Source: Oscillospiraceae bacterium (GTDB taxonomy: Bacteria > Bacillota > Clostridia > UMGS1810). Taken from it: a stretch of 43,608 nucleotides of DNA. The position numbers were made by a program, and so were the translations under genes. Numbering within the stretch: position 1 is the stretch's first letter; each line of letters starts with the position of its first letter. Shown piece after piece: positions 30,837 to 38,259 of this stretch. Where the stretch lies: the NCBI GenBank assembly GCA_015069015.1, contig SVJK01000012.1, positions 1-43,608 on the forward strand, given 5' to 3'. The notes beneath the pieces are model-generated. The model saw only the letters and a list, made by a program, of their open reading frames with translations. It ran no database searches and was not told the origin of the DNA.

Positions 30837-31205
30837 TTAAAACCAGGGTCCTTCCATATCAAGACCAAGGCTGATTTTTAATGCATCACTGATTTTGTCA
30901 CAAAGTCCCGGATCCGCATGACCTGTTTTTTCTTTCAAACGTCGCTTATCAATTGTACGGATTTGCTCCAAAAGGACAACCGAATTTTTTGAAAGGCCAT
31001 ATTTTTCACCGGGAATTTCAATATGCGTGGGTAATTTTGCTTTGTTTATCTGAGAGGTAATTGCCGCAACAATCACGGTAGGACTGTATTTGTTGCCTAT
31101 GTCATTTTGAATAACTAAAACAGGCCTCACTCCGCCTTGTTCCGAGCCCACAACGGGGCTTAAGTCAGCGTAATAAATATCACCACGTCTGATTGCCAAT
31201 ATCAT
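30837..31205 (-). CDS. mazF: MazF/PemK-family endoribonuclease toxin (EndoA/NdoA)
   Basis: A 122-residue type II toxin that cuts mRNA at short sequences. The hallmark [21 protein letters not shown] opens the protein, followed by RPVLVIQND and the second motif TIVAAITSQ-type strand ([20 protein letters not shown]). [16 protein letters not shown] carries the active-site Thr/Arg region. It closely resembles B. subtilis NdoA in length and start. It overlaps the antitoxin by 4 bp, which couples their translation. Confidence 0.95.
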   Translation of the reverse strand: MILAIRRGDIYYADLSPVVGSEQGGVRPVLVIQNDIGNKYSPTVIVAAITSQINKAKLPTHIEIPGEKYGLSKNSVVLLEQIRTIDKRRLKEKTGHADPGLCDKISDALKISLGLDMEGPWF

Positions 31206-31477
31206 TCACACTCCGCAAGCTTATCCTCGTAGAGCTGCAGCTGACGGGCATCTGAATCAAGAGAAAATTCACAATATTCAAGATTGAACTTTGCCATTTC
31301 CTCATATCCTTTTTTTAATTTCTGAATAGTTTCATTTCTTTTTCTTTGTTTAATATAAAGCCTCATGGCTTCTCGGATAAATTCACTTCTGTTAATGTTT
31401 TGAGAATGGGCTATGCTGTCTGCTTCATCAAGTAAGGTATCAGGCAAGCTGATTAAGATTTTTTTCTGCCGTGCCAT
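31202..31477 (-). CDS. mazE: MazE-type ribbon-helix-helix antitoxin (EndoAI)
   Basis: A 91-residue antitoxin. The N-terminal ribbon-helix-helix ([40 protein letters not shown]) is the CopG/MetJ fold typical of Gram-positive MazE (NdoAI); it binds the operon's promoter and, through its acidic C-terminal tail, MazF. Driven by the consensus promoter 50 bp upstream. The toxin overlaps its 3' end. Confidence 0.92.
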   Translation of the reverse strand: MARQKKILISLPDTLLDEADSIAHSQNINRSEFIREAMRLYIKQRKRNETIQKLKKGYEEMAKFNLEYCEFSLDSDARQLQLYEDKLAECE

Positions 31478-31526
31478 TTATCTGCGCCCCCAATCTGTAA
31501 GGTGAAACCTTTTATACCATATAAAC

Positions 31527-31555
31527 ATTATATATCGTTTTAGCACTTCTGTCAA
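31527..31555 (-). promoter_or_regulatory. Perfect consensus promoter of mazEF
   Basis: Minus strand TTGACA (31550-31555), 17-bp spacer, TATAAT (31527-31532). One of only two exact consensus promoters I found in the window; the other serves tRNA-Glu. Confidence 0.85.
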
Positions 31556-31586
31556 ATACACTTTATGCCAAAACGAGCCCAAAGGA

Positions 31587-31658
31587 ATCACCGCTAAGAT
31601 GTGAACGCTTCTATATGTACATGGCAATGCCGTCACACGTTTGCTGCTCTGCGGTGAT
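31587..31658 (-). ncRNA. Structured element between the lipoprotein gene and the mazEF promoter
   Basis: ATCACCGC (31587-31594) and GCGGTGAT (31651-31658) form a perfect outer stem; TGTGA/TCACA pairs inside it and GGCATTGCC is a small hairpin. There is no T run, so it is not a simple terminator. It could be a small structured RNA, a processing site, or the scar of a deletion: in B. subtilis and C. difficile an alanine racemase gene (alr) lies at this position. Confidence 0.35.
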
Positions 31659-31662
31659 AATA

Positions 31663-32289
31663 TTATTCCCCCGATTTTTGGAATTTAAACTCATTAAATA
31701 CAATTTCTGTATGCATAAAGCTGTCTTTGTCATACACCTGCATTTTAACAGGCAGAGCATCATCACTTCTTACCCATAGTTTCATATGGGAACTTGTTGG
31801 TGTTGGATTTATCACATCACATTCCAAAAGAGTGGTTTCAGACGGGGAATTTTCTGAAACAGACATGCTCACATTTTCTGATTCATAATAACTTTTAAAA
31901 AATGTGTTCACAAATATGTACATGTCATCAGGTGAAGACGGTGCTTCGAAGCTATTATCTCCACGGGATATTCGTGTTCTTTTTTCATCCATGGAAATTT
32001 CCATGTTGTCAGATTTAACTATGTATGAATCTTTGTTTTTATCATAGGAAACGTCACATTCATACTCGCTCACGCCTCCCTTTGTATATGCGTAAACACT
32101 GCATTTTGCAGTGTATGAATTGGGAGAATAGTACGTTGCGTGCACAAGTTTATGAATGTTTTCGTCAGTGTTTTTGCTGCCGCATCCGGAATGAATAAAC
32201 ATTGCAAATAGCAGCAACAGAGCTAAAGCAAGATTTTTTTTGATTTTTGAATGAAAAATATAATCTCCTCCGAAAAAAGTAATCTTCAA
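31663..32289 (-). CDS. GerS/YdcC-like lipoprotein
   Basis: A 208-residue lipoprotein: a hydrophobic signal (about 17-33) ending in the lipobox HSGC (33-36, lipidated Cys36), then a beta-rich domain (TYYSPNSYTAKCSVYAYTKG, YECDVSYDKNKDSYIVKSDN, SHMKLWVRSDDALPVKMQVY) of the LolA-like fold. Gene order (nnrD, lipoprotein, mazE, mazF) matches B. subtilis ydcC and C. difficile gerS, the latter needed for spore germination. The annotated start is TTG 32289, overlapping the nnrD stop but with no SD. A strong SD, GGAGG (32267-32271), instead points 7 bases on to an in-frame ATT (32257-32259), so a rare ATT start is possible. Confidence 0.75.
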   Translation of the reverse strand: MKITFFGGDYIFHSKIKKNLALALLLLFAMFIHSGCGSKNTDENIHKLVHATYYSPNSYTAKCSVYAYTKGGVSEYECDVSYDKNKDSYIVKSDNMEISMDEKRTRISRGDNSFEAPSSPDDMYIFVNTFFKSYYESENVSMSVSENSPSETTLLECDVINPTPTSSHMKLWVRSDDALPVKMQVYDKDSFMHTEIVFNEFKFQKSGE

Positions 32290-33218
32290 ATTTCTTCGTC
32301 GGTTTGTTTTATAGCATATGCCAGATATTTAATTATATCAGAAGCTATCAAAGAATATTCCCCATATTTTAAAGCTGCCATATCACCTGCGACCGAGTGA
32401 AAAAATACTCCTGAAAGGGAGGAAAGGAGTGGCGTGTTTCCTCCTGCGCAAAAAGATGCGACAGCCCCTGATAAAACATCTCCCGAACCTGCTGTTGCCA
32501 TACCGGGGTTTCCAAAAATATTTGTATATATTTCACCATCTGCACTTGCAACAACAGTCTCGTGGGATTTTAAAATAACTGTGCAACCATATCTGATCGC
32601 GAAGTCAACTGCTTTCTGATGCTTGTCTTTCAAAATTTCATTGCAACCAAATCCTGTGAGCTTTGAAAATTCTCCGATATGAGGTGTGATAATAATAGGG
32701 CAGGATGCCTTTTTTAAAACAGACACATCACGGGAAACAGCACCAAGTCCTCCTGCATCTATCACAAGAGGCACTGAGGATTTTGTAATGATTTCTGTCA
32801 TGAGTTTTTCAGAGTTTTTTGTAACTGCCATACCGGGTCCTATAAGAACACAAGACGAAGAGTTTACTTTTTCCCGGACTTCCTCCCAGATACCATCGCT
32901 GAAATCACCGTTTTCAGATGTGACAGAAAGCGTCATTACCTCTGTGAGTTTAACTTCAAAAATATGATTCAAATCTTTCGGACAGGCCACAGTAACCAAA
33001 CCGCACCCGCACCGCAGTGCCGACATAGCACTCATGCACGGTGCGCCTGTCATTCCAATAGAACCACCAATCACAAGGAGTTTCCCACAGTCGCCTTTGT
33101 GGATATCTTTTTTTCTTTTTTTCACGGCATCTTTAACAAGAGAAATATCAATAGGGTTTGGGACATCGCTTTTTCTTTTGTTTTCGAGAGTTTTTTTGAA
33201 CAATGACTCAATGTCCAT
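32286..33218 (-). CDS. nnrD: ADP-dependent NAD(P)H-hydrate dehydratase (NnrD)
   Basis: A 310-residue repair enzyme that dehydrates damaged NAD(P)H hydrates, with a ribokinase-like fold. Signatures are HKGDCGKLLVIGGSIGMTGA (about 40-60), GPGM, VIDAGGLGA, ITPHIGEFSKLTG and the C-terminal GNPGMATAGSGDVLSG with the catalytic Asp in GSGD. Only the dehydratase domain is present; the epimerase domain (NnrE) found fused in many bacteria is missing and must be elsewhere. ATG 33218 has GAGGTG upstream. Upstream of a GerS-like lipoprotein, as in other Firmicutes. Confidence 0.93.
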   Translation of the reverse strand: MDIESLFKKTLENKRKSDVPNPIDISLVKDAVKKRKKDIHKGDCGKLLVIGGSIGMTGAPCMSAMSALRCGCGLVTVACPKDLNHIFEVKLTEVMTLSVTSENGDFSDGIWEEVREKVNSSSCVLIGPGMAVTKNSEKLMTEIITKSSVPLVIDAGGLGAVSRDVSVLKKASCPIIITPHIGEFSKLTGFGCNEILKDKHQKAVDFAIRYGCTVILKSHETVVASADGEIYTNIFGNPGMATAGSGDVLSGAVASFCAGGNTPLLSSLSGVFFHSVAGDMAALKYGEYSLIASDIIKYLAYAIKQTDEEI

Positions 33219-33228
33219 ATTTATCACC

Positions 33229-33747
33229 TCAGATCACCACTCTTGGTGCATATGTTTTAAATGTATCTATCATTCTTCCTGTAGGATTGAATATAAGTTT
33301 CATCTTCTGACCGTTCTTGAAAAATACCGCATAATAATCGGTATAAGTAGATGAATTGGCGGAAGCGTTGATTGTGTAAGAAAAATCCTCTGTTTTATGA
33401 AGTTTTTCCTTTTCATCACCCATCTTACCGAATTCTATAAACGATTTTACATGAATTGTAATAATACGTTTTCTTTTTTTTCTGTGGGTTATTTTATCCA
33501 CATCAAGTTCACCGTTGGTAAGAATATATTCATATTCCACATCAAATGAAGAAATGATTTTATATGCCCCGAAATATATTCCTACAATTGTAATGGGCCA
33601 CATTGAAATAAGATAAGACGGTAAGGCGATAAAAACAAGTGTAATTGCGAGAACAATAAATGTTGCGGCAATGACCACAAGAAATGCTTTTATGTAATCA
33701 CCTTTTTTCTTTTTTTGCTTAATCATATATTCAATAAAAGTATCCAA
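33229..33747 (-). CDS. Two-helix membrane protein (DUF6106-like)
   Basis: A 172-residue protein with a lysine-rich start (MDTFIEYMIKQKKKKGD), two membrane helices (about 22-43 and 45-66), and a soluble basic/beta domain (YEYILTNGELDVDKITHRKK, DYYAVFFKNGQKMKLIFNPT). It looks like the Clostridia family DUF6106, which I name only from memory of its start and layout. The same layout occurs at 13437-13913. Start is TTG 33747 because AAAGGGG lies 8 bases upstream; a TTG at 33765 has none. It ends 10 bp before nnrD and is probably co-transcribed. Confidence 0.65.
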   Translation of the reverse strand: MDTFIEYMIKQKKKKGDYIKAFLVVIAATFIVLAITLVFIALPSYLISMWPITIVGIYFGAYKIISSFDVEYEYILTNGELDVDKITHRKKRKRIITIHVKSFIEFGKMGDEKEKLHKTEDFSYTINASANSSTYTDYYAVFFKNGQKMKLIFNPTGRMIDTFKTYAPRVVI

Positions 33748-33803
33748 AGTAAAAACCCCTTTCAAGATCTGTCTGATAATTATATCACAGCGGAGATTTC
33801 AAA

Positions 33804-34649
33804 TCAATAGTCTTTGAGCAATTGTGAGGCATCTGTAATATGCGAACGGTTAAATCTTTTCATATTCCAAAGTTCGTTTTTTTCTCCTGTCAAAATATTA
33901 TAACCGGATTCGCATCCCAGACTCATTTTATAACCGGAACATCTGAGTACTGACGTCATTTCACCGGATTTAAGACCGAAAGGATACACATATACATAGG
34001 GAGACTTTCCTGTGGCAGATTTTATCGCATTGTGTGCCTTTTTTAAATCTTCATAAAACATTCTTCTGTATTCTTGCGGACTTTCTTTTTCTTTTTTTGC
34101 ACTTCCTTTTCTTTCACTGTTAAAAGTGTGGAGATTGTATGAGTGATTCTGAAAATCCACAAGTCCGCTTTCTGACATTTCCGATATCTGATCCCAGGTT
34201 ATATGGGCATACTCTGTGTGATTATCGGGATTAATGCTATGATAATCACTAAGTGATGCAATAGGGGATATAACCGCTTTTGCGTCGTATTTTTTTAAGA
34301 TTGGATATGCAAAGGTGTAATTATTGAGATATCCGTCGTCTAATGTTATCATAACACATTTTTCTCCCGGTATTTTCCCGTAATTAATAAAATCTGAAAT
34401 ATCATTCGGCAACACAAATGTAAATCCGTTTTCTTTTAAGTAAACAATATCTTTTTCAAATTCGCGCATCTTTATAACATACGTACTTTCTTTGCCGTCT
34501 TTTGTAAATCCGTGATACATTAAAATGGCAAGTTTAAATTGCTCGGGTCTTGAGCTTACAGGTATGTTTTCTGGGAATGATGCGGAAAACATAGTAAGCA
34601 CAAACAGAAACAAAAGTGTTGAAAGTTTTTGAATTATAAGTCTTTTCAA
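33804..34649 (-). CDS. Exported polysaccharide deacetylase (NodB domain)
   Basis: A 281-residue carbohydrate esterase family 4 protein with an N-terminal signal/anchor (about 5-24). LAILMYHGF (40-48) opens the NodB domain. ITLDDGYLNNY (101-111) has the catalytic Asp104 and metal-binding Asp105. DFQNHSYNLH (165-174) supplies the two histidines. YVYPFG is the fourth motif. Enzymes of this kind remove N-acetyl groups from peptidoglycan or other glycans outside the cell; PdaB-type relatives act in spore cortex formation. Start TTG 34649 with GGTGG 7 bases upstream. Confidence 0.88.
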   Translation of the reverse strand: MKRLIIQKLSTLLFLFVLTMFSASFPENIPVSSRPEQFKLAILMYHGFTKDGKESTYVIKMREFEKDIVYLKENGFTFVLPNDISDFINYGKIPGEKCVMITLDDGYLNNYTFAYPILKKYDAKAVISPIASLSDYHSINPDNHTEYAHITWDQISEMSESGLVDFQNHSYNLHTFNSERKGSAKKEKESPQEYRRMFYEDLKKAHNAIKSATGKSPYVYVYPFGLKSGEMTSVLRCSGYKMSLGCESGYNILTGEKNELWNMKRFNRSHITDASQLLKDY

Positions 34650-34976
34650 TTTATTTCCACCCTCATAAATCTATCTGTAATGCCGTATTGCTCAATATAA
34701 TGATTATAGCATTGATATGATAAAAATGATGAAAATATTACATTGTGTACATTATGTATTTCTCGGAATTGACGGTGAGCCCCTCCTTCGGATTCACACA
34801 CTCTTGAAAAATGCAAGAAACCACAAACTTTATTTCGCGTTTTATGTTTCTCCGGCGCTGATATGGATGGTGGAAAGGCGGCAGGGAACTTGATTTCATC
34901 TGTCATATTCGCAGACCTGTTCACGCCGTATGCTAAAAGCCTTTATCCGTATGAGGAATATTCATAAAAATCTTTA
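34650..34976. other. Gene-free gap
   Basis: A 92-codon open frame on the minus strand (34646-34924) crosses this gap but its composition (many Cys, His and Arg; …CESEGGAHRQFREIH…) is that of a shadow frame and it has no proper SD. A TATAAT-like box on the minus strand near 34705-34710 may belong to the deacetylase promoter. The stretch 34770-34930 is less AT-rich than its surroundings and may be an inserted remnant. Confidence 0.4.
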
Positions 34977-35699
34977 TTACAAGACGGTTTTTTTATATTT
35001 TTTTGGCGACATCCCCATCATAGTCTTGAATTTTTTTGAAAAATACACATAATCTGTATATCCGCATTTATATGCAATTTGCTCTAAGGTGAAATTTCTG
35101 CCGTATATGTCAATCAAAAATACGGCGTGATTGATTCTCAGATTTGTTAAAAATCCGTTGGGGGTTTTGCCGGTGATTTTTTTGAACTGTGCCCGTATAT
35201 AGTCGTTGGCATAGCCGCTTTTTGCAAGAATGTTTTCAAGATTTATGTCGCTTTCAAAAAATCTTTCGGTAATTTCACTTGCAATTGCGTTGACTAAAGA
35301 CGCCATAGCATCACCCGTATTTATATACTGCATAATAAACTGAACATATGCATTGCAAAGACCTGAAAGAAATTCACCGTCTCTATGCCTGTTATCATAC
35401 ATCATCCCCGCAAGATTTCTTCCTTCGTTTTTCTCGTTGTCAGACAAAACAATCACGTTTGAAAAGTGAAAAAGATTCCCGAAATTATGTGAGACAGAAA
35501 TGTTTTTGAATCCTCTTTCTGAAACTGAACCGTGTGCTATGCCCGGCGGAACAATTATAATAGTTCCCGGAGAAAAGGGGAAATCTTTGTGAGTTGTTCT
35601 CATATATCCGCTCCCCTCAAGATACAGCATAATCTCATAATCCTTGTGCCTGTGCATAGGGTATGATATTACACCATCGCCTGTACAATTTATTTTCAT
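34977..35699 (-). CDS. AraC-family regulator with cupin sensor
   Basis: A 240-residue regulator. The cupin part (about 10-70: YPMHRHKDYEIMLYLEGSGY, FSPGTIIIVPPGIAHGS) keeps the HRHKDYE motif common to sugar-responsive AraC proteins. The C-terminal domain (about 140-240) has both HTHs: INLENILAKSGYANDYIRAQ, KKITGKTPNGFL, and FTLEQIAYKCGYTDYVYFSK, MSPKKYKKT. ATG 35699 follows GAGGTG. Divergent from the GH5-type gene 120 bp away, the likely target. Confidence 0.88.
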   Translation of the reverse strand: MKINCTGDGVISYPMHRHKDYEIMLYLEGSGYMRTTHKDFPFSPGTIIIVPPGIAHGSVSERGFKNISVSHNFGNLFHFSNVIVLSDNEKNEGRNLAGMMYDNRHRDGEFLSGLCNAYVQFIMQYINTGDAMASLVNAIASEITERFFESDINLENILAKSGYANDYIRAQFKKITGKTPNGFLTNLRINHAVFLIDIYGRNFTLEQIAYKCGYTDYVYFSKKFKTMMGMSPKKYKKTVL

Positions 35700-35819
35700 C
35701 CCTATCACCTCTTTTAATTTATCATATCACAAATCTATCTTTTATACAAGTTTGTTTATGTATTATTATATTTTCTTGTGCGTATACAGTGTTAAAATAT
35801 ATGATAAGGAGATGATATT

Positions 35820-36917
35820 ATGAAAAAAATAAAGGGATTTCAAAAAGGAATGGGAATAGGTGGATGGCTCACAAACTACAAGCGTTTTAATGTTCTTCCC
35901 AATGACAAGAGACTTGATATTACAATAGGGGATATGGAACATTTTGAGACGTACATAAAAGAGGAAGACATAAAGTATATTGCATCCCTGGGTATGGATC
36001 ATATCCGTTTAGGTTTTGACCAAATAGTTGTGGAAGAAAGCGCGTATAAGTACAGGGATAATATTATAAATATTCTCAAAAACTTTGTAAACTGGTGTAA
36101 AAAGTATAATCTTCGCCCTGTTCTTAATATGCATAAAGCAATAGGAAACTACTGCGATATTCTTGAAGAAAAAGGACTTATGCAAGACAGTGAACTTCAA
36201 AAAAGATTCATTGCCCTGTGGCTGAAACTTGAAGAGATTTTCAAAGATGATAACGATATCGTATTTGAACTGCTAAACGAAGTTGTAAATTCAACTGCAG
36301 ATGAATGGAACAATTTTGCCAAAAATACCATAGATGCAATCAGAAATGTCAACAAAGACCGTGTGATAATCATAGGTGGTATTGAATGGAACAACCCGCC
36401 GGGACTTGACGGACTCAGAGTGTATGATGATGAAAATATAATATACACATTCCATTGCTATGCACCTCACGAATTTACCCATCAGCAGGGTGTGCTTCAG
36501 GCAATGCAACTTTACTATAACAGAAAACTTGAATACCCCTCAGAAGATATTGAAAAATACAGAGAGTATTACCGTGTTCATGGGATTTTTGACGCATATA
36601 AGGACATCGACAGAATTGACATTGAATTTTTGAAAGATTACCTTGAACCTGCAAAGAGATTTATCCAAAAAAATCCCGACAAAGTTTTATGGTGCGGAGA
36701 GTTCGGAACAATTCGTCATTGCAACATAAAATACCGTGAAAACTGGATGAGAGATATGATAACCATATTAAAGGAGTGGGACATTCCATACTGCGTATGG
36801 AATTATCTCAGCACACCCAACGACGGCAACAGATTTAGCCTTGTGGATGATGACACACGTCTCATACTCAGTGAAGAAATGGAAAGAATCATAAGAGGAG
36901 AGATAAAATGTATATGA
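35820..36917 (+). CDS. GH5-type glycoside hydrolase (endo-glucanase/mannanase fold)
   Basis: A 365-residue clan GH-A enzyme, cytoplasmic (no signal peptide). GMGIGGWL at residues 10-17 starts the barrel, DHIRLGFD (60-67) matches the GH5 HIRIPVD-type strand, FELLNEVV (149-156) holds the acid/base Glu154, and LWCGEFGT (290-297) the nucleophile Glu294. HCYAPHEFTHQQ fits the HYYxPxxFTHQ motif of GH5 cellulases. It probably cleaves a beta-linked oligosaccharide. SD AAGGAG is followed by ATG at 9 bases. Its stop overlaps the start of the DMT transporter by 10 bp. Confidence 0.88.
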   Translation: MKKIKGFQKGMGIGGWLTNYKRFNVLPNDKRLDITIGDMEHFETYIKEEDIKYIASLGMDHIRLGFDQIVVEESAYKYRDNIINILKNFVNWCKKYNLRPVLNMHKAIGNYCDILEEKGLMQDSELQKRFIALWLKLEEIFKDDNDIVFELLNEVVNSTADEWNNFAKNTIDAIRNVNKDRVIIIGGIEWNNPPGLDGLRVYDDENIIYTFHCYAPHEFTHQQGVLQAMQLYYNRKLEYPSEDIEKYREYYRVHGIFDAYKDIDRIDIEFLKDYLEPAKRFIQKNPDKVLWCGEFGTIRHCNIKYRENWMRDMITILKEWDIPYCVWNYLSTPNDGNRFSLVDDDTRLILSEEMERIIRGEIKCI

Positions 36918-37774
36918 TGCTGATGTTTTTGAGTGTTTTGCTGTCATCTCTCAGAAACATTTTTTCCAAAGGTATTTCCGACATTTCTTTTGGCACAAAA
37001 GAATTTTTTCTGTTACAGTCCGTAACTTTTTTATGTGCAGGGTTGTGCCTTTTGGGTGTATCTGAAAATGCATTTGACGCTATATCACTTGTAACGGTAG
37101 GTTATGGAGTAATATACGGCATAATGCTTATAGGTGCTCAATATTGTTATACCTGTGCCATGAGAGGCGGAAATATGGGAATGTGCTCAACAATCTATTC
37201 CATGGGTTTCATTTTGCCGACTCTTTCAGGCTTTCTTTTCTGGAGGGAAAAACTGAAAATTGCAAATCTTCTCGGCATAGTTTTAGTCATTCCCATAATT
37301 ATAATATCAGGACTTTCACCCGAAACAAACAAGAACCAAAAATATAGTGACAGCAAGTTCATTTTTCCTGCCGTCCTTGCAATGATTTCATCAGGCGGTC
37401 TTGGAATTATGCAAAAAGTTCAGCAAAACTCAATCTGGTTTTACCAAAAAGAAATCTTTCTGATATTTGCTTTTTTGCTGGCTTCTTTTGTATCCTTTGT
37501 TTTATTTCTGACCGCTAAACCGTCATCACAGAGAATTTCACCGAAGAAGTATTTTTATGGGGTTATAATAGGCGTGGCTTTTGGTTTTTCCAATCTTTTA
37601 AACACTATCTGTGCGGGAAAACTTAAAAGTGCGGTGTTTTTCCCTTTGCTTAATGTGTCCACCATACTTTTTTCCGTCATATCAGGCGTAGTTATATACA
37701 AAGAGAAAATCACATACAGAGACATACTGGTGTTTCTGCTTGGTGCATTGGCGATAGTTATGATTAGCCGTTGA
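36908..37774 (+). CDS. EamA/DMT-superfamily transporter
   Basis: A 288-residue integral membrane protein with about ten hydrophobic helices and two EamA-like halves (the second begins near residue 150, KFIFPAVLAMISSGGLGI). AMRGGNMGMCSTIYSMGFIL in the first half is typical of drug/metabolite transporters, as is the EKITYRDILVFLLGALAIVM ending. It is translationally coupled to the GH5-type gene and is the only transporter-like protein in the window; whether it moves sugar or a side product is unknown. SD AGAGGAGAG lies before ATG 36908. Confidence 0.85.
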   Translation: MYMMLMFLSVLLSSLRNIFSKGISDISFGTKEFFLLQSVTFLCAGLCLLGVSENAFDAISLVTVGYGVIYGIMLIGAQYCYTCAMRGGNMGMCSTIYSMGFILPTLSGFLFWREKLKIANLLGIVLVIPIIIISGLSPETNKNQKYSDSKFIFPAVLAMISSGGLGIMQKVQQNSIWFYQKEIFLIFAFLLASFVSFVLFLTAKPSSQRISPKKYFYGVIIGVAFGFSNLLNTICAGKLKSAVFFPLLNVSTILFSVISGVVIYKEKITYRDILVFLLGALAIVMISR

Positions 37775-37794
37775 AGATTCGAATCTCCGACGGC

Positions 37795-38069
37795 TAGCCT
37801 GACAGAAGTCATCCGAACCTGATTTTATAGAGGAAGATTTTCGCTTGAACTTCATTAAAATACTCATAAATCCGTCAGGATTCATTGCGTTTTTGCCTCA
37901 TTCAATCAAAAATCTTCTCGCTAAAAATTCTACGACCTGAAAAACCTGTATTTTTGGATAGATTTTGGTGCGGAAGACGAGGGAAGGCTGACGCCTTTCA
38001 AGGATGACAATCCAAAAGATGCCGAAAATACTGTTTTTCAGGCAGGTTCGGATAACTCCTGTCAGGCTA
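37795..38069. mobile_element. 275-bp palindromic MITE-like element
   Basis: The ends are 27-bp inverted repeats: 37795-37821 starts TAGCCTGACAG and ends ATCCGAACCTG; 38043-38069 starts CAGGTTCGGAT and ends CTGTCAGGCTA, with two mismatches in 27. Inside, GAAGATTTTCGCTTGAA (about 37830-37847) and TTCAATCAAAAATCTTC (about 37900-37917) form another imperfect inverted repeat. There is no open reading frame of use. It lies just after the DMT transporter stop, whose 3' end carries its own hairpin (AGCCGT … ACGGCT, 37765-37796). Confidence 0.75.
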
Positions 38070-38259
38070 CAGTATTATAAAAAGAGAAAACGTCAATTAT
38101 TTGATATAATATATCATTGACTATCTGACTGGCGAATGTATATAATTATTTTCAACACATCAGAATAAACAGAAAACATAAAAATATATTGAATTCTAAA
38201 AACGGTTATGATATTATTTTGATGTAATATTATTGACGCGTATATTGGAGGAAAACAGT

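Noticed and set aside
34646-34924. A 92-codon open frame on the minus strand before the deacetylase gene
   Set aside because: Poor composition for a protein, no proper SD, and it overlaps the true SD and start region of the deacetylase gene.
37765-37796. A tRNA T-arm-like sequence (GATTCGAATC) behind the DMT gene
   Set aside because: The surrounding bases form a simple hairpin with the stop codon inside and no acceptor or anticodon arm can be drawn.
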